This document shows, piece after piece, positions 35,563 to 42,316 of a stretch of DNA of 42,316 nucleotides. A program made the position numbers and the translations under genes. The stretch is from JANXDG01 sp964561135 (GTDB taxonomy: Bacteria; Elusimicrobiota; Endomicrobiia; DTEH01). The DNA is taken from NCBI GenBank assembly GCA_964561135.1, contig CAZLOB010000052.1, forward strand, positions 1 to 42,316, in the 5' to 3' direction. Positions within the stretch are counted from its first letter, which is position 1; the number at the start of each line of letters is the position of its first letter. The notes under the pieces were generated by a model. It ran no database searches. It saw nothing but the letters and a program-made list of their open reading frames with translations, and was not told where the DNA came from.

Positions 35563-36519
35563 ATGAACATAATTTTCTGGGGTAGTTCAGAGTTGTCTGT
35601 TCCTTTTTTAGAACTGTTGAACAAAAAAAAATTAAAAATTTCTGCTGTCGTTACCTCTTCTGACAAACCTCAAGGACGGGGACTTAAAACCTTGCCTACC
35701 CCTGTTAAGCTTCTTGCTCAAAAGTATAATATAAATGTTTTAACAGAAAAGGATATAGATTACGAAACTATACAAAAATTGTCGCCAGAGTTAAGTATTG
35801 TAGTAAGTTTTGGTAAGATCATACCAAAAAGTATAATAGATTTACATAAAATTGGTATGTTAAATGTTCATTTTTCGTTATTACCCAAATATCGTGGTGC
35901 TGCTCCTATACAATGGTGTCTGTTAAACGGGGAAAAAGAAACTGGTGTCACAATTTTTTGGCTTGACGAAGGTATAGATACAGGAGATATTTTTGTTCAA
36001 GAAAAAATAGAAGTAAATGAAGAAGATGATTATTATTCGTTATCTAAAAAACTTGTGGATGTAGGATGTAATCTATTAGAAAATGTTATAGAAAGGATAG
36101 CAAAAGGAGAGATAGTAAAAATAAAACAACAAGGTGAACCAACATACGCTCCATTAATAAAAAAAACTCAAGCACAAATATCTTGGGAAAAAACCGCAGA
36201 TGAGATACATAATTTAGTCCGTGCTTTTGTCCATTGGCCAAAAACAACAACAAAATTGTTTTTATCATTGACACAAAAAATAATAAATGTTAAAATTTTG
36301 CAAACTAAAATAGTTAATCCACAAAACTTTAGTATTCCAATTCAAGAAAATATTTCTGTTGGGAGTATTGTATCAATAAATAAGGATAGTATTATTGTTA
36401 AATGTGCAAAAGATACCTTTTTAGCAGTTTTAAAAATACAACCAGAAAATAAAAATGTTCTTACTACTCAACAGTTCCTCTGCGGATACAAAGTAAGACT
36501 TTTTGACAGGTTTATATAA
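35563..36519 (+). CDS. fmt: Methionyl-tRNA formyltransferase
   Basis: Transfers the formyl group from 10-formyl-tetrahydrofolate to Met on initiator tRNA. Formyl transferase motifs are VVTSSDKPQGRG, HFSLLPKYRGAAPIQWCLLNGEKETGVTIF and DEGIDTGDI. The C-terminal OB-like domain begins near 210. At 318 residues it is full length. It begins one base after def and the DUF116 gene begins immediately after its stop. Confidence 0.96.
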   Translation: MNIIFWGSSELSVPFLELLNKKKLKISAVVTSSDKPQGRGLKTLPTPVKLLAQKYNINVLTEKDIDYETIQKLSPELSIVVSFGKIIPKSIIDLHKIGMLNVHFSLLPKYRGAAPIQWCLLNGEKETGVTIFWLDEGIDTGDIFVQEKIEVNEEDDYYSLSKKLVDVGCNLLENVIERIAKGEIVKIKQQGEPTYAPLIKKTQAQISWEKTADEIHNLVRAFVHWPKTTTKLFLSLTQKIINVKILQTKIVNPQNFSIPIQENISVGSIVSINKDSIIVKCAKDTFLAVLKIQPENKNVLTTQQFLCGYKVRLFDRFI

Positions 36520-37032
36520 ATGGATAAACTTTATAAAAATTTACTATCAATAATTAGTTTGTTAATTCATGTTCTTCCTTCAAAACCGTCGTTAAAGTTG
36601 CTTAAGTTTATCATTGGTAAAAATAACAATGTTGTTTTAAAAAATTTAAAAACGAAACCTACTAAAATTTTGCTTCTTTTACCAAAATGTTTACAATATT
36701 TTAACTGCAATAAGAATATAATTGATTCAGCTGACAATTGTCAACAATGTGGCCGTTGTAAAATAAAAGATGTTCTTCAAATTGGTAAAAAATACAACCT
36801 AATTCTTAAAGTTGCTACTGGTAGACAATTGGCGAAAATGTATATTGAACAAATAAATCCGGATCTTGTGATAGCTGTCGCATGTGAGCCAGAACTTGTA
36901 TTAGGGATCAAAAATGTTAAAAATTACAAAGTTGTTGCTATACCAAATATAATAATTGATAAACCTTGTATAAACACAGATGTCGAAATAAAAGAAATTG
37001 AGAGATTTCTTAACATTATTGCTAATAAATGA
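36520..37032 (+). CDS. DUF116 family protein
   Basis: Membrane-associated DUF116 protein of 170 residues. The N-terminal part is hydrophobic. A cysteine-rich motif follows (LPKCLQYFNC, then CQQCGRCK), suggesting an Fe-S cluster or zinc. A Rossmann-like end contains DLVIAVACEPELVLGIK. Function is not known. It is encoded between fmt and hemW without a gap, overlapping hemW by four bases. Such fmt-linked placement suggests a role tied to translation start or membrane assembly, but this is only context. Confidence 0.85.
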   Translation: MDKLYKNLLSIISLLIHVLPSKPSLKLLKFIIGKNNNVVLKNLKTKPTKILLLLPKCLQYFNCNKNIIDSADNCQQCGRCKIKDVLQIGKKYNLILKVATGRQLAKMYIEQINPDLVIAVACEPELVLGIKNVKNYKVVAIPNIIIDKPCINTDVEIKEIERFLNIIANK

Positions 37033-38135
37033 TTATGAATGAAAAGCTCTACGGTCTATATGTACATATACCATTTTGTAGGAAAAAATGTAACTACTGC
37101 GATTTTTATTCTGTAGGATACGATGAAGAAATTGCTGACCAGTTTTTGGTTGCGTTGGAAGAAGAAATACTGCAGTTTTATAAAAAATATAAACTTTATA
37201 ACAATATCTCCACACTTTACATAGGAGGAGGGACACCATCTGTTCTTGTTCCTAAACAGTTAGCATATCTTTTTCATATTTTAAACAAACATTTTGATTT
37301 TTCTTATTTAAAAGAAGTTACTATAGAAACTAATCCTGAAAGTGTTGACGAAGAAAAAATTTGTATAATTAAAAGCTTTTTTAATGATAAAAATTTGAGA
37401 TTAAGTTTAGGTGTGCAAAGTTTTAATGATAATATACTCGAAATTCTTGGTCGTTGTCATAAATCAAAGGATGTTTATAAAGCAATCGAAGTTTTTAACA
37501 AGTTGAAAATAAAAAATTATAATCTTGATCTTATTTTTGGTTGTCCTACACAACAAATAAAAGATGTTAGATATGATATTCGTCAAGCGATATCGTGTTC
37601 GCCAACACATATTTCTTGTTATGCTCTCACAATTGAAGAAGGGACACCATTTTTTCAAAAAGGTGTTAGAATTGACCCGGACCTACAAGCGCAAATGTAT
37701 GAATTAATTGTTGAATTATTACAGGAAAATATGTATTATAGATATGAAATATCAAATTTTTCAAAAAATGGATATGAGTGTCTACATAACCTCAATTATT
37801 GGCGATATAAAGAATATTTAGGTTTTGGGCCATCGTCTGTAGCGTTTTTTGATAAATGCAGAATAAAAAATGTTTCGTCAATAGAAGAATATGTGAATAA
37901 AAGGTTTTGTTATAACGAAGAATTGATAGACGAAGAAACAACATTGAAAGAACAAATAATGCTTGCGTTGAGAACCGAAGAAGGACTGCAACTTACAAAC
38001 AAAATATCCCAAAAATATGGTCAACAAATAAAAGAATTGGTCAACACAAAAAAATTGGTTAAAGAAAATAATAGGATAAAAATTTCGTCTTCGTACAAGT
38101 TTTTGTCAAACCAAATTATTGTAGAATTTATGTAA
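37029..38135 (+). CDS. hemW: HemW-type radical SAM protein
   Basis: Radical SAM protein related to coproporphyrinogen dehydrogenase HemN but of the HemW heme-chaperone group. The cluster motif is CRKKCNYC (C-x3-C-x2-C) in YVHIPFCRKKCNYCDF. It is followed by LYIGGGTPSVL, SLGVQSFNDNILEILGR and the HemW-type YEISNFSKNGYECLHNLNYW. At 368 residues it has HemW length. HemN would carry an extra Cys directly after the motif (CxxxCxxCxC), which is absent. It ends the def/fmt cluster, 46 bases before the rotor fusion gene. Confidence 0.92.
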   Translation: MIMNEKLYGLYVHIPFCRKKCNYCDFYSVGYDEEIADQFLVALEEEILQFYKKYKLYNNISTLYIGGGTPSVLVPKQLAYLFHILNKHFDFSYLKEVTIETNPESVDEEKICIIKSFFNDKNLRLSLGVQSFNDNILEILGRCHKSKDVYKAIEVFNKLKIKNYNLDLIFGCPTQQIKDVRYDIRQAISCSPTHISCYALTIEEGTPFFQKGVRIDPDLQAQMYELIVELLQENMYYRYEISNFSKNGYECLHNLNYWRYKEYLGFGPSSVAFFDKCRIKNVSSIEEYVNKRFCYNEELIDEETTLKEQIMLALRTEEGLQLTNKISQKYGQQIKELVNTKKLVKENNRIKISSSYKFLSNQIIVEFM

Positions 38136-38181
38136 TACAAGTTGTTGAAATTTTAGTTTAAAAATTGTATGACAAAATCAG

Positions 38182-39708
38182 ATGAAAAGATATACAAAAC
38201 AAATTAGATATGCTTTTCTGACAGTGTTATTTTTTTCTTTCCCTTTGGTATATTCTTTAACTTTGACTGAAGAAAAAATAAGTCTTGAAAAATCTATTCA
38301 AAATCGTTGCGAAGAAATAATACAAAAAATTTTAGGAAACAAAAATTTTGTTGTCCTGGTCAATATTGAAATAAAAACGCCTGAGCAAACACCACAAAGT
38401 AATATCGACCTTTCTCAACAGTTGTATCCGGGAGCTTACATTAGAGAAGAAGAATACCTTCCTGGTGTAACATATTCGTATTTACCTGTTACTAATCCTT
38501 TAACAAACCTTCCAATGCAACTTGTAATTGATAAAATTATAATAAATGTAGCGGTAGATGTATCAACTGATCAAGATATTGTTAATAGAATAAAATCGGA
38601 GATACCAACACTGTTAGGGTTAAATCTTGCACGAGGTGATGTTGTGAATGTGACAAAGATTAAATTTCAAACTATACCAACATGGCAAATGATATTAGAA
38701 CAAGCGTTGCCACATTTGTACCTTCCATTTTTAATTTTTGTATTAGCATTGTTTTTATTCGGTCCAATGACACATTTTTTCAAAACTATAGTCAAAGCTG
38801 TACAATTAAGAATAGAAGCTGATGCAAGGTTAAGAGCTACTGAAAAAACTGAAGTTTCTGGACAAACGAGTTTGTTGCCAGGTCTTGAAGTACCGAGTCT
38901 TCCCACAGGAACTCCTGCTGCTGGTGGAACAATGGAGCTTACAATAGGAGCAAAAAAAGAAGAAAAAGTACAAAGGAAACATTTTGATTTTGTTAACAAA
39001 AACAATTTAAAAAACTTGTGGTATCTTGTGAAGAATGAACCACCGTCAGTTATCGCGTTGATACTAAGTTTTCTTCCATCTGATTTAGTTACAGATTTTA
39101 TGTCAATGTTAGATACTAAAACACAGGCAAAAGTTGCGTTAGAACTTGCTTCTGTTAAAATGCCGGATCCACAAGAAGTTAAAGAAATAGAAGAAAGTAT
39201 AAAATCAAGGATTGATTATTGTATCGGAGGAGAAGATTACTTTTTATCTTTATTAGATAAAGCAGATAAAGAAGTACAGCAGGATATTTTACAAACGTTG
39301 TCTATGCAAGATCCGGAGTTGGCGGAAAGGTTACGACAGAAAATATTTTTGTTTGAAGATATTTTGTTCCTTGACAAAACCACATTACAAAAAATTTTGC
39401 GTGAAGCACAACGTCGTGGTATATCGTTAGCAATAATGTTAAAAGGTGCATCTGAAGAGATCAAAAATAAAGTAATGGATTGTTTAACAGAAGGTGGTCG
39501 TGCAATGTTAGCAGAACAGATGGATTTGTTAGGAGAAATAGGAGAAAAGGTTATTAAAGATGAACAAAAGAAGTTGGTTAGTGTAGTTCGTGATTTGTTA
39601 AATACAGGGGAAATATCAATTGACAGAAGTAAGTTTGTTAAAGAACAAATTGAGAAACAAAAAAGTATGACTATTGAACCAGAAATTGTTGAAAAGAAAA
39701 AATCTTAA
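38182..39708 (+). CDS. Membrane-anchored FliF-FliG fusion (rotor-like protein)
   Basis: 508 residues. The N-terminal hydrophobic segment (10-27) is a signal or anchor. About 30-165 matches the last ring-building domain of FliF: RCEEIIQKILGNKNFVVLVNIEI and IPTLLGLNLARGDVVNVTKIKF correspond to FliF GPGNV... and GF...RGD.V.V... segments. A second membrane helix covers about 175-197, and a flexible linker runs to 265. FliG middle and C-terminal domains follow: NEPPSVIALILSFL (FliG EHPQT motif), DPELAERLRQKIFLFEDILFLDKTTLQKIL and LKGASEEIKNKVM. FliG_N is absent, as expected if fusion replaces it. The torque helix keeps Lys of LKGA but R281, D288, D289 and R297 equivalents are G, E, Q and G. No flagellar gene is nearby. 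Confidence 0.85.
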   Translation: MKRYTKQIRYAFLTVLFFSFPLVYSLTLTEEKISLEKSIQNRCEEIIQKILGNKNFVVLVNIEIKTPEQTPQSNIDLSQQLYPGAYIREEEYLPGVTYSYLPVTNPLTNLPMQLVIDKIIINVAVDVSTDQDIVNRIKSEIPTLLGLNLARGDVVNVTKIKFQTIPTWQMILEQALPHLYLPFLIFVLALFLFGPMTHFFKTIVKAVQLRIEADARLRATEKTEVSGQTSLLPGLEVPSLPTGTPAAGGTMELTIGAKKEEKVQRKHFDFVNKNNLKNLWYLVKNEPPSVIALILSFLPSDLVTDFMSMLDTKTQAKVALELASVKMPDPQEVKEIEESIKSRIDYCIGGEDYFLSLLDKADKEVQQDILQTLSMQDPELAERLRQKIFLFEDILFLDKTTLQKILREAQRRGISLAIMLKGASEEIKNKVMDCLTEGGRAMLAEQMDLLGEIGEKVIKDEQKKLVSVVRDLLNTGEISIDRSKFVKEQIEKQKSMTIEPEIVEKKKS

Positions 39709-39747
39709 TATTTTAAGTATAACTAATTGCTAGAAAGGGGATAAACT

Positions 39748-40512
39748 ATGGATTTAATGACAATTGTAGGGTTAGCGTTAGGTATAGGTGCAGTATATTA
39801 TACCTTACAAGCTGGCGGGTTGGTAAATATGATTTACAATTTTCCAGCATTAGTTCTTGTTCTAGGTGGGACACTTGCATCTACATTTTTAACTTATCCT
39901 TACAGAATTTTGAAACGTGTTCCTGCAGCAATGATGTTAGCTTTGTTCCCGCAGAAAAGGTGGACTGCAGAAAAGTATATTCGTCTAATTGTAGATCTCG
40001 CTGAAGAAGCAAAACGGTCCGGTATAGATTCTTTACAAGATGAGTTACCAAAAATAAAAGATCATTTCTTAGTTGATGGGTTACAAATGGTCCTTGATGG
40101 GTTACCACCAGAAATTGTTAGAGAAAACCTTATTAAAGAAATAACTTTTATTAGACGAAGACATCAACAAGTACACGCTGTTTTTCGTAGTATGGGAGCA
40201 TATGCGCCTGTTTTTGGTTTGTTAGGGACTTTAATAGGTGTTGTTGGAGTACTTAAGAACCTTACTAATCCTGAGGCGATTGGTTCATCAATGGCTGTTG
40301 CTGTTATTACAACATTTTATGGTATATTTGGTACAAATTTTATTTTCTTACCAATAGCAAACAAACTTGCTGCTTATACTGAAGAAGAGTTGTTGTTAAA
40401 AGAAGTAGCTATTGAAGGCATATTAGCGATACAAGCTGGAGAGATTCCGTCTGTAGTATCAAGAAGGTTGCAGGCGTTTTTAGCACATAAGATGAGACAA
40501 AAAAGAAGATGA
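39748..40512 (+). CDS. motA: MotA/PomA-like stator protein
   Basis: Four-helix inner-membrane stator subunit of an ion-driven motor (254 residues). Hydrophobic helices lie at about 3-20, 30-48, 150-172 and 182-204. The cytoplasmic loop has AEEAKRSGIDSLQDEL, which places Arg and acidic residues where PomA/MotA contact FliG. The TM3-4 region PVFGLLGTLIGVVGVL is typical. A clear SD (AAAGGGG) is present. It lies 39 bases after the rotor fusion gene and overlaps motB by ATGA. By family it should form a ring around the two MotB helices. Confidence 0.93.
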   Translation: MDLMTIVGLALGIGAVYYTLQAGGLVNMIYNFPALVLVLGGTLASTFLTYPYRILKRVPAAMMLALFPQKRWTAEKYIRLIVDLAEEAKRSGIDSLQDELPKIKDHFLVDGLQMVLDGLPPEIVRENLIKEITFIRRRHQQVHAVFRSMGAYAPVFGLLGTLIGVVGVLKNLTNPEAIGSSMAVAVITTFYGIFGTNFIFLPIANKLAAYTEEELLLKEVAIEGILAIQAGEIPSVVSRRLQAFLAHKMRQKRR

Positions 40513-41189
40513 TAAAAGCTATGAATAAAGAAGAAAAAGGATTTGAAGAAGAACAAGAAGAAACTCAAGAAATTACTGAAAGCGAAGAAATTAAAGAAGG
40601 TTTAAATATTTGGCGTACTGTGTATTCAGATATGAGTACAAACCTTACTTTATTTTTTTTAATATTATTTGCATTTACACGACTTTCTGCTACAAAAAGA
40701 GAACAACTTATGCGTGCATTGGCTAACCTTGGACAAAAAATTGAAATTACTCAACAACAAATTGTTGAACAAGAAACTGATGAACTTAAAAAAAAGTTAG
40801 AGAAAATTGCTACTGTAGAAGTTAAAGAAGAAGAAGTTGTGATCAACTTACCGTCTCCTGTGTTGTTTGATTTAGGAAAAGCAGAACTTAAAGATACTGC
40901 AAAAAGTGTACTTCACGAAGTTGCACAAAGTTTAAAATCAATAGAAAACGATATCGTAATTGAAGGACATACAGATAACTTGCCAATATACGGTGGGAAA
41001 TATAAGTCTAACTGGGAATTGTCTGCAGCAAGAGCGTTTGCAGTCAGAGATTATTTTATAACAAACGAGGGTATAAATGAAGGACGTATTTATTGTGTTG
41101 GATATGGTGAATATAGACCAGTAGCACCTAACGATACTGAAGAAAATAGAGCAAAAAATCGGAGAATTGAAATTAAAATTATTAAATAA
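40509..41189 (+). CDS. motB: MotB-like stator protein with ion-binding Asp
   Basis: 226 residues: a long acidic N-terminal tail (1-33, EEQEETQEITESEE), one membrane helix at about 36-57, a coiled-coil linker and a C-terminal OmpA/MotB peptidoglycan-binding domain (VIEGHTDNLPI ... NRRIEI). The helix entry WRTVYSDMSTN aligns with the E. coli MotB W-x3-Y-x-D block and D41 matches the ion-binding Asp32. So it should be the active protomer. It is coupled to motA by overlap. Confidence 0.93.
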   Translation: MIKAMNKEEKGFEEEQEETQEITESEEIKEGLNIWRTVYSDMSTNLTLFFLILFAFTRLSATKREQLMRALANLGQKIEITQQQIVEQETDELKKKLEKIATVEVKEEEVVINLPSPVLFDLGKAELKDTAKSVLHEVAQSLKSIENDIVIEGHTDNLPIYGGKYKSNWELSAARAFAVRDYFITNEGINEGRIYCVGYGEYRPVAPNDTEENRAKNRRIEIKIIK

Positions 41190-41198
41190 ATTTGTATT

Positions 41199-41891
41199 AT
41201 GGCAAAAAATACTATAAAAAGACGACACCAACAAGAAGATAATTATAGAATTGATACAAATAGTTGGGTAACACCATATGGCAACTTAATGACTTTTCTT
41301 ATGATTTTTTTCTTTTTATTATATGCCTATACTTATTTTTTAAGTGATATTGATTATGAACGGTTAATGAATCGTATTCAATCACAACTTGCAAATTTAG
41401 ATTTTAAATCGAGAATGGAATTAAAGAAAAAAGAACAAGAAACTGAATTTGCAAAAAAGTTAAGAGAATATATGCAGAAAAAAGGACTAACTGATGCAGC
41501 TGAAGTTTCTATTACTGCACAAAAAATAAGAATTGTTTTCACGGAACGAGCAGTTTTATTTGCTTCAGGCAGTGCTGAACTTGACCACCAGGCAAAAGAA
41601 GTTTTAAACGATATTGCTGAGCTTATATCAATGTTGCCTCAGGAAAGTAAAATTATTATTGAGGGACATACTGATAATGTCCCTATAAGAACAAAAGAGT
41701 TCGCTAATAACATGGAACTATCTATTGCTCGTGCTATTTCTGTACTAAATTACTTCACTGAAGTGAAAGGTATTCCACCAGAACGGTTCGCTATTGTTGG
41801 ATACGGAGAGTATAAACCTATTGCACCAAATGATACCGAAGAAAATAAAGCTAGGAATCGACGAATTGAAATAATAATTTCAAGAACTTAA
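41199..41891 (+). CDS. MotB-like stator protein with Asn in place of the ion-binding Asp
   Basis: 230 residues: a basic N-terminal tail (KNTIKRRHQQ), one membrane helix at about 27-49, a charged coiled coil (about 55-95), then an OmpA/MotB domain (IIEGHTDNVPI ... NRRIEIIIS). The helix entry WVTPYGNLMTF has the same W-x3-Y-x spacing but N29 sits at the Asp32 position. In E. coli a D32N change destroys function. It starts nine bases after motB, so the two would be made together. It may pair with MotB(D41) as a heterodimer or be a regulatory subunit. Confidence 0.9.
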   Translation: MAKNTIKRRHQQEDNYRIDTNSWVTPYGNLMTFLMIFFFLLYAYTYFLSDIDYERLMNRIQSQLANLDFKSRMELKKKEQETEFAKKLREYMQKKGLTDAAEVSITAQKIRIVFTERAVLFASGSAELDHQAKEVLNDIAELISMLPQESKIIIEGHTDNVPIRTKEFANNMELSIARAISVLNYFTEVKGIPPERFAIVGYGEYKPIAPNDTEENKARNRRIEIIISRT

Positions 41892-41916
41892 ATATTCTCG
41901 CCTTCGGTTGAAATAA

Positions 41917-42316
41917 ATGACTATTAAGCATAAGATTGTTAATATATTTTCTTTTTTTGTTATTCTATTAGTTTTACTTTCAATATGTTTGATAGCTAAT
42001 ATATTGATACAACGAGAGTATTTTACGAAATATATAGAAATTAGAGATAAAACAAGTTTGTTTCACAATATTCTTCAACAAATTACTTCACAAAGGTTAC
42101 ATTTTGATTATTATGTTTTGATTGGTGAAGAAAAGGAAAAAGAAAATTTTTCTATTTCTATAACAAAAATCACACAGTTAATTGATATGTTGGTTAAATC
42201 TAATGAAAAAGAGGTTATAAAACAAAAATATATGAATTTAGTTGATACTGCAGAAAAAGTTTTTGCTGAAAAAAATAAACAACAAAGGTTCTCTTTAGCA
42301 ATACAAGAATTTTTTC
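41917..42316 (+). CDS. Partial membrane sensor protein (runs off the window)
   Basis: An open frame from ATG 41917 to the end of the window, 133 codons without a stop. Residues 10-31 are a membrane helix (FFVILLVLLSICLIANILI). The following part is a helical, extracytoplasmic-looking domain with REYFTKYIEIRDKTSLFHNIL and ITQLIDMLVKSNEKEVIKQKY, similar to four-helix sensor domains of histidine kinases or methyl-accepting proteins. The output domain lies outside the window, so the class is unknown. It starts 25 bases after the second motB, so it may sense for the motor. Confidence 0.65.
   Translation, partial: MTIKHKIVNIFSFFVILLVLLSICLIANILIQREYFTKYIEIRDKTSLFHNILQQITSQRLHFDYYVLIGEEKEKENFSISITKITQLIDMLVKSNEKEVIKQKYMNLVDTAEKVFAEKNKQQRFSLAIQEFF

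Noticed and set aside
1..42316. Prophage, insertion sequence, CRISPR array or rRNA
   Set aside because: No transposase, integrase, phage structural gene, regularly spaced direct repeats or rRNA-like sequence was seen. All large frames are accounted for by chromosomal genes.

Overview
The window comes from a low-GC, diderm bacterium. Third codon positions are almost always A or T. A class A penicillin-binding protein, type IV pilus/type II secretion machinery and beta-barrel-like exported proteins all point to a Gram-negative envelope. Genes are tightly packed, and many overlap by ATGA or lie within a few bases of each other. No rRNA, phage, insertion sequence or CRISPR array is visible. The mix of GH57, PolX, DUF116, a GDP-mannose-type fusion and SD-poor starts fits an uncultured lineage of the Elusimicrobiota/Omnitrophota kind. 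That placement is a guess, not something the sequence proves.

Layout: (1) 86-3374 holds argS, a MoxR ATPase and a PAP2 phosphatase. (2) 3589-4174 is a frameshifted exported protein on the minus strand. (3) 4216-8330 holds DUF72, polX, nnrE, an OmpR-type response regulator and the tRNA pair fMet(CAT)/Cys(GCA). (4) 8357-14046 is biosynthetic: pyrD, hisH, a CPBP protease, hisF, a GT9 glycosyltransferase and purF. (5) 14057-18985 holds a GspE/PilB ATPase, a GAF/HD-GYP protein, tRNA-Ala(CGC), argD and an MBL hydrolase. (6) 19060-24713 holds a HEAT-repeat protein, two exported barrel-like proteins and a GH57 enzyme. (7) 24738-29393 is a separate transcription unit: a consensus promoter, a GC-rich structured leader RNA, a MoxR-type ATPase, an unknown protein, an HExxH/VWA protein, and a divergent MetK-like gene split by a -1 frame change on seven A's. 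(8) 29507-32144 holds a stand-alone aspartokinase ACT subunit and a convergent PBP1A. (9) 32225-38135 holds a nucleotidyltransferase/PMM-like fusion, cutA, def, fmt, DUF116 and hemW. (10) 38182-42316 holds a membrane-anchored FliF-FliG fusion, motA, two different motB genes and the start of a membrane sensor.

Two systems stand out. The first is region 10. It looks like a minimal rotary motor: the last periplasmic domain and second membrane helix of a FliF-like protein are fused directly to the FliG middle and C-terminal domains. The stator genes follow, with one MotB keeping the ion-binding Asp and the other carrying Asn at the same place. No rod, hook, filament, FliM/N or export gene is in view, so this may be a motor for something other than a flagellum. 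The second is region 7, where a probable riboswitch (resembling, from memory, the Moco/Tuco family) covers both the SD and the start codon of an operon pairing an AAA+ ATPase and a VWA/zincin protein with a MetK relative that lacks several catalytic-site features.

A family of degenerate 7-bp-period repeats (unit about AGTTNAA) occurs at four places, two of them inside genes (hisF and the GT9 gene), where it adds extra residues to the proteins.
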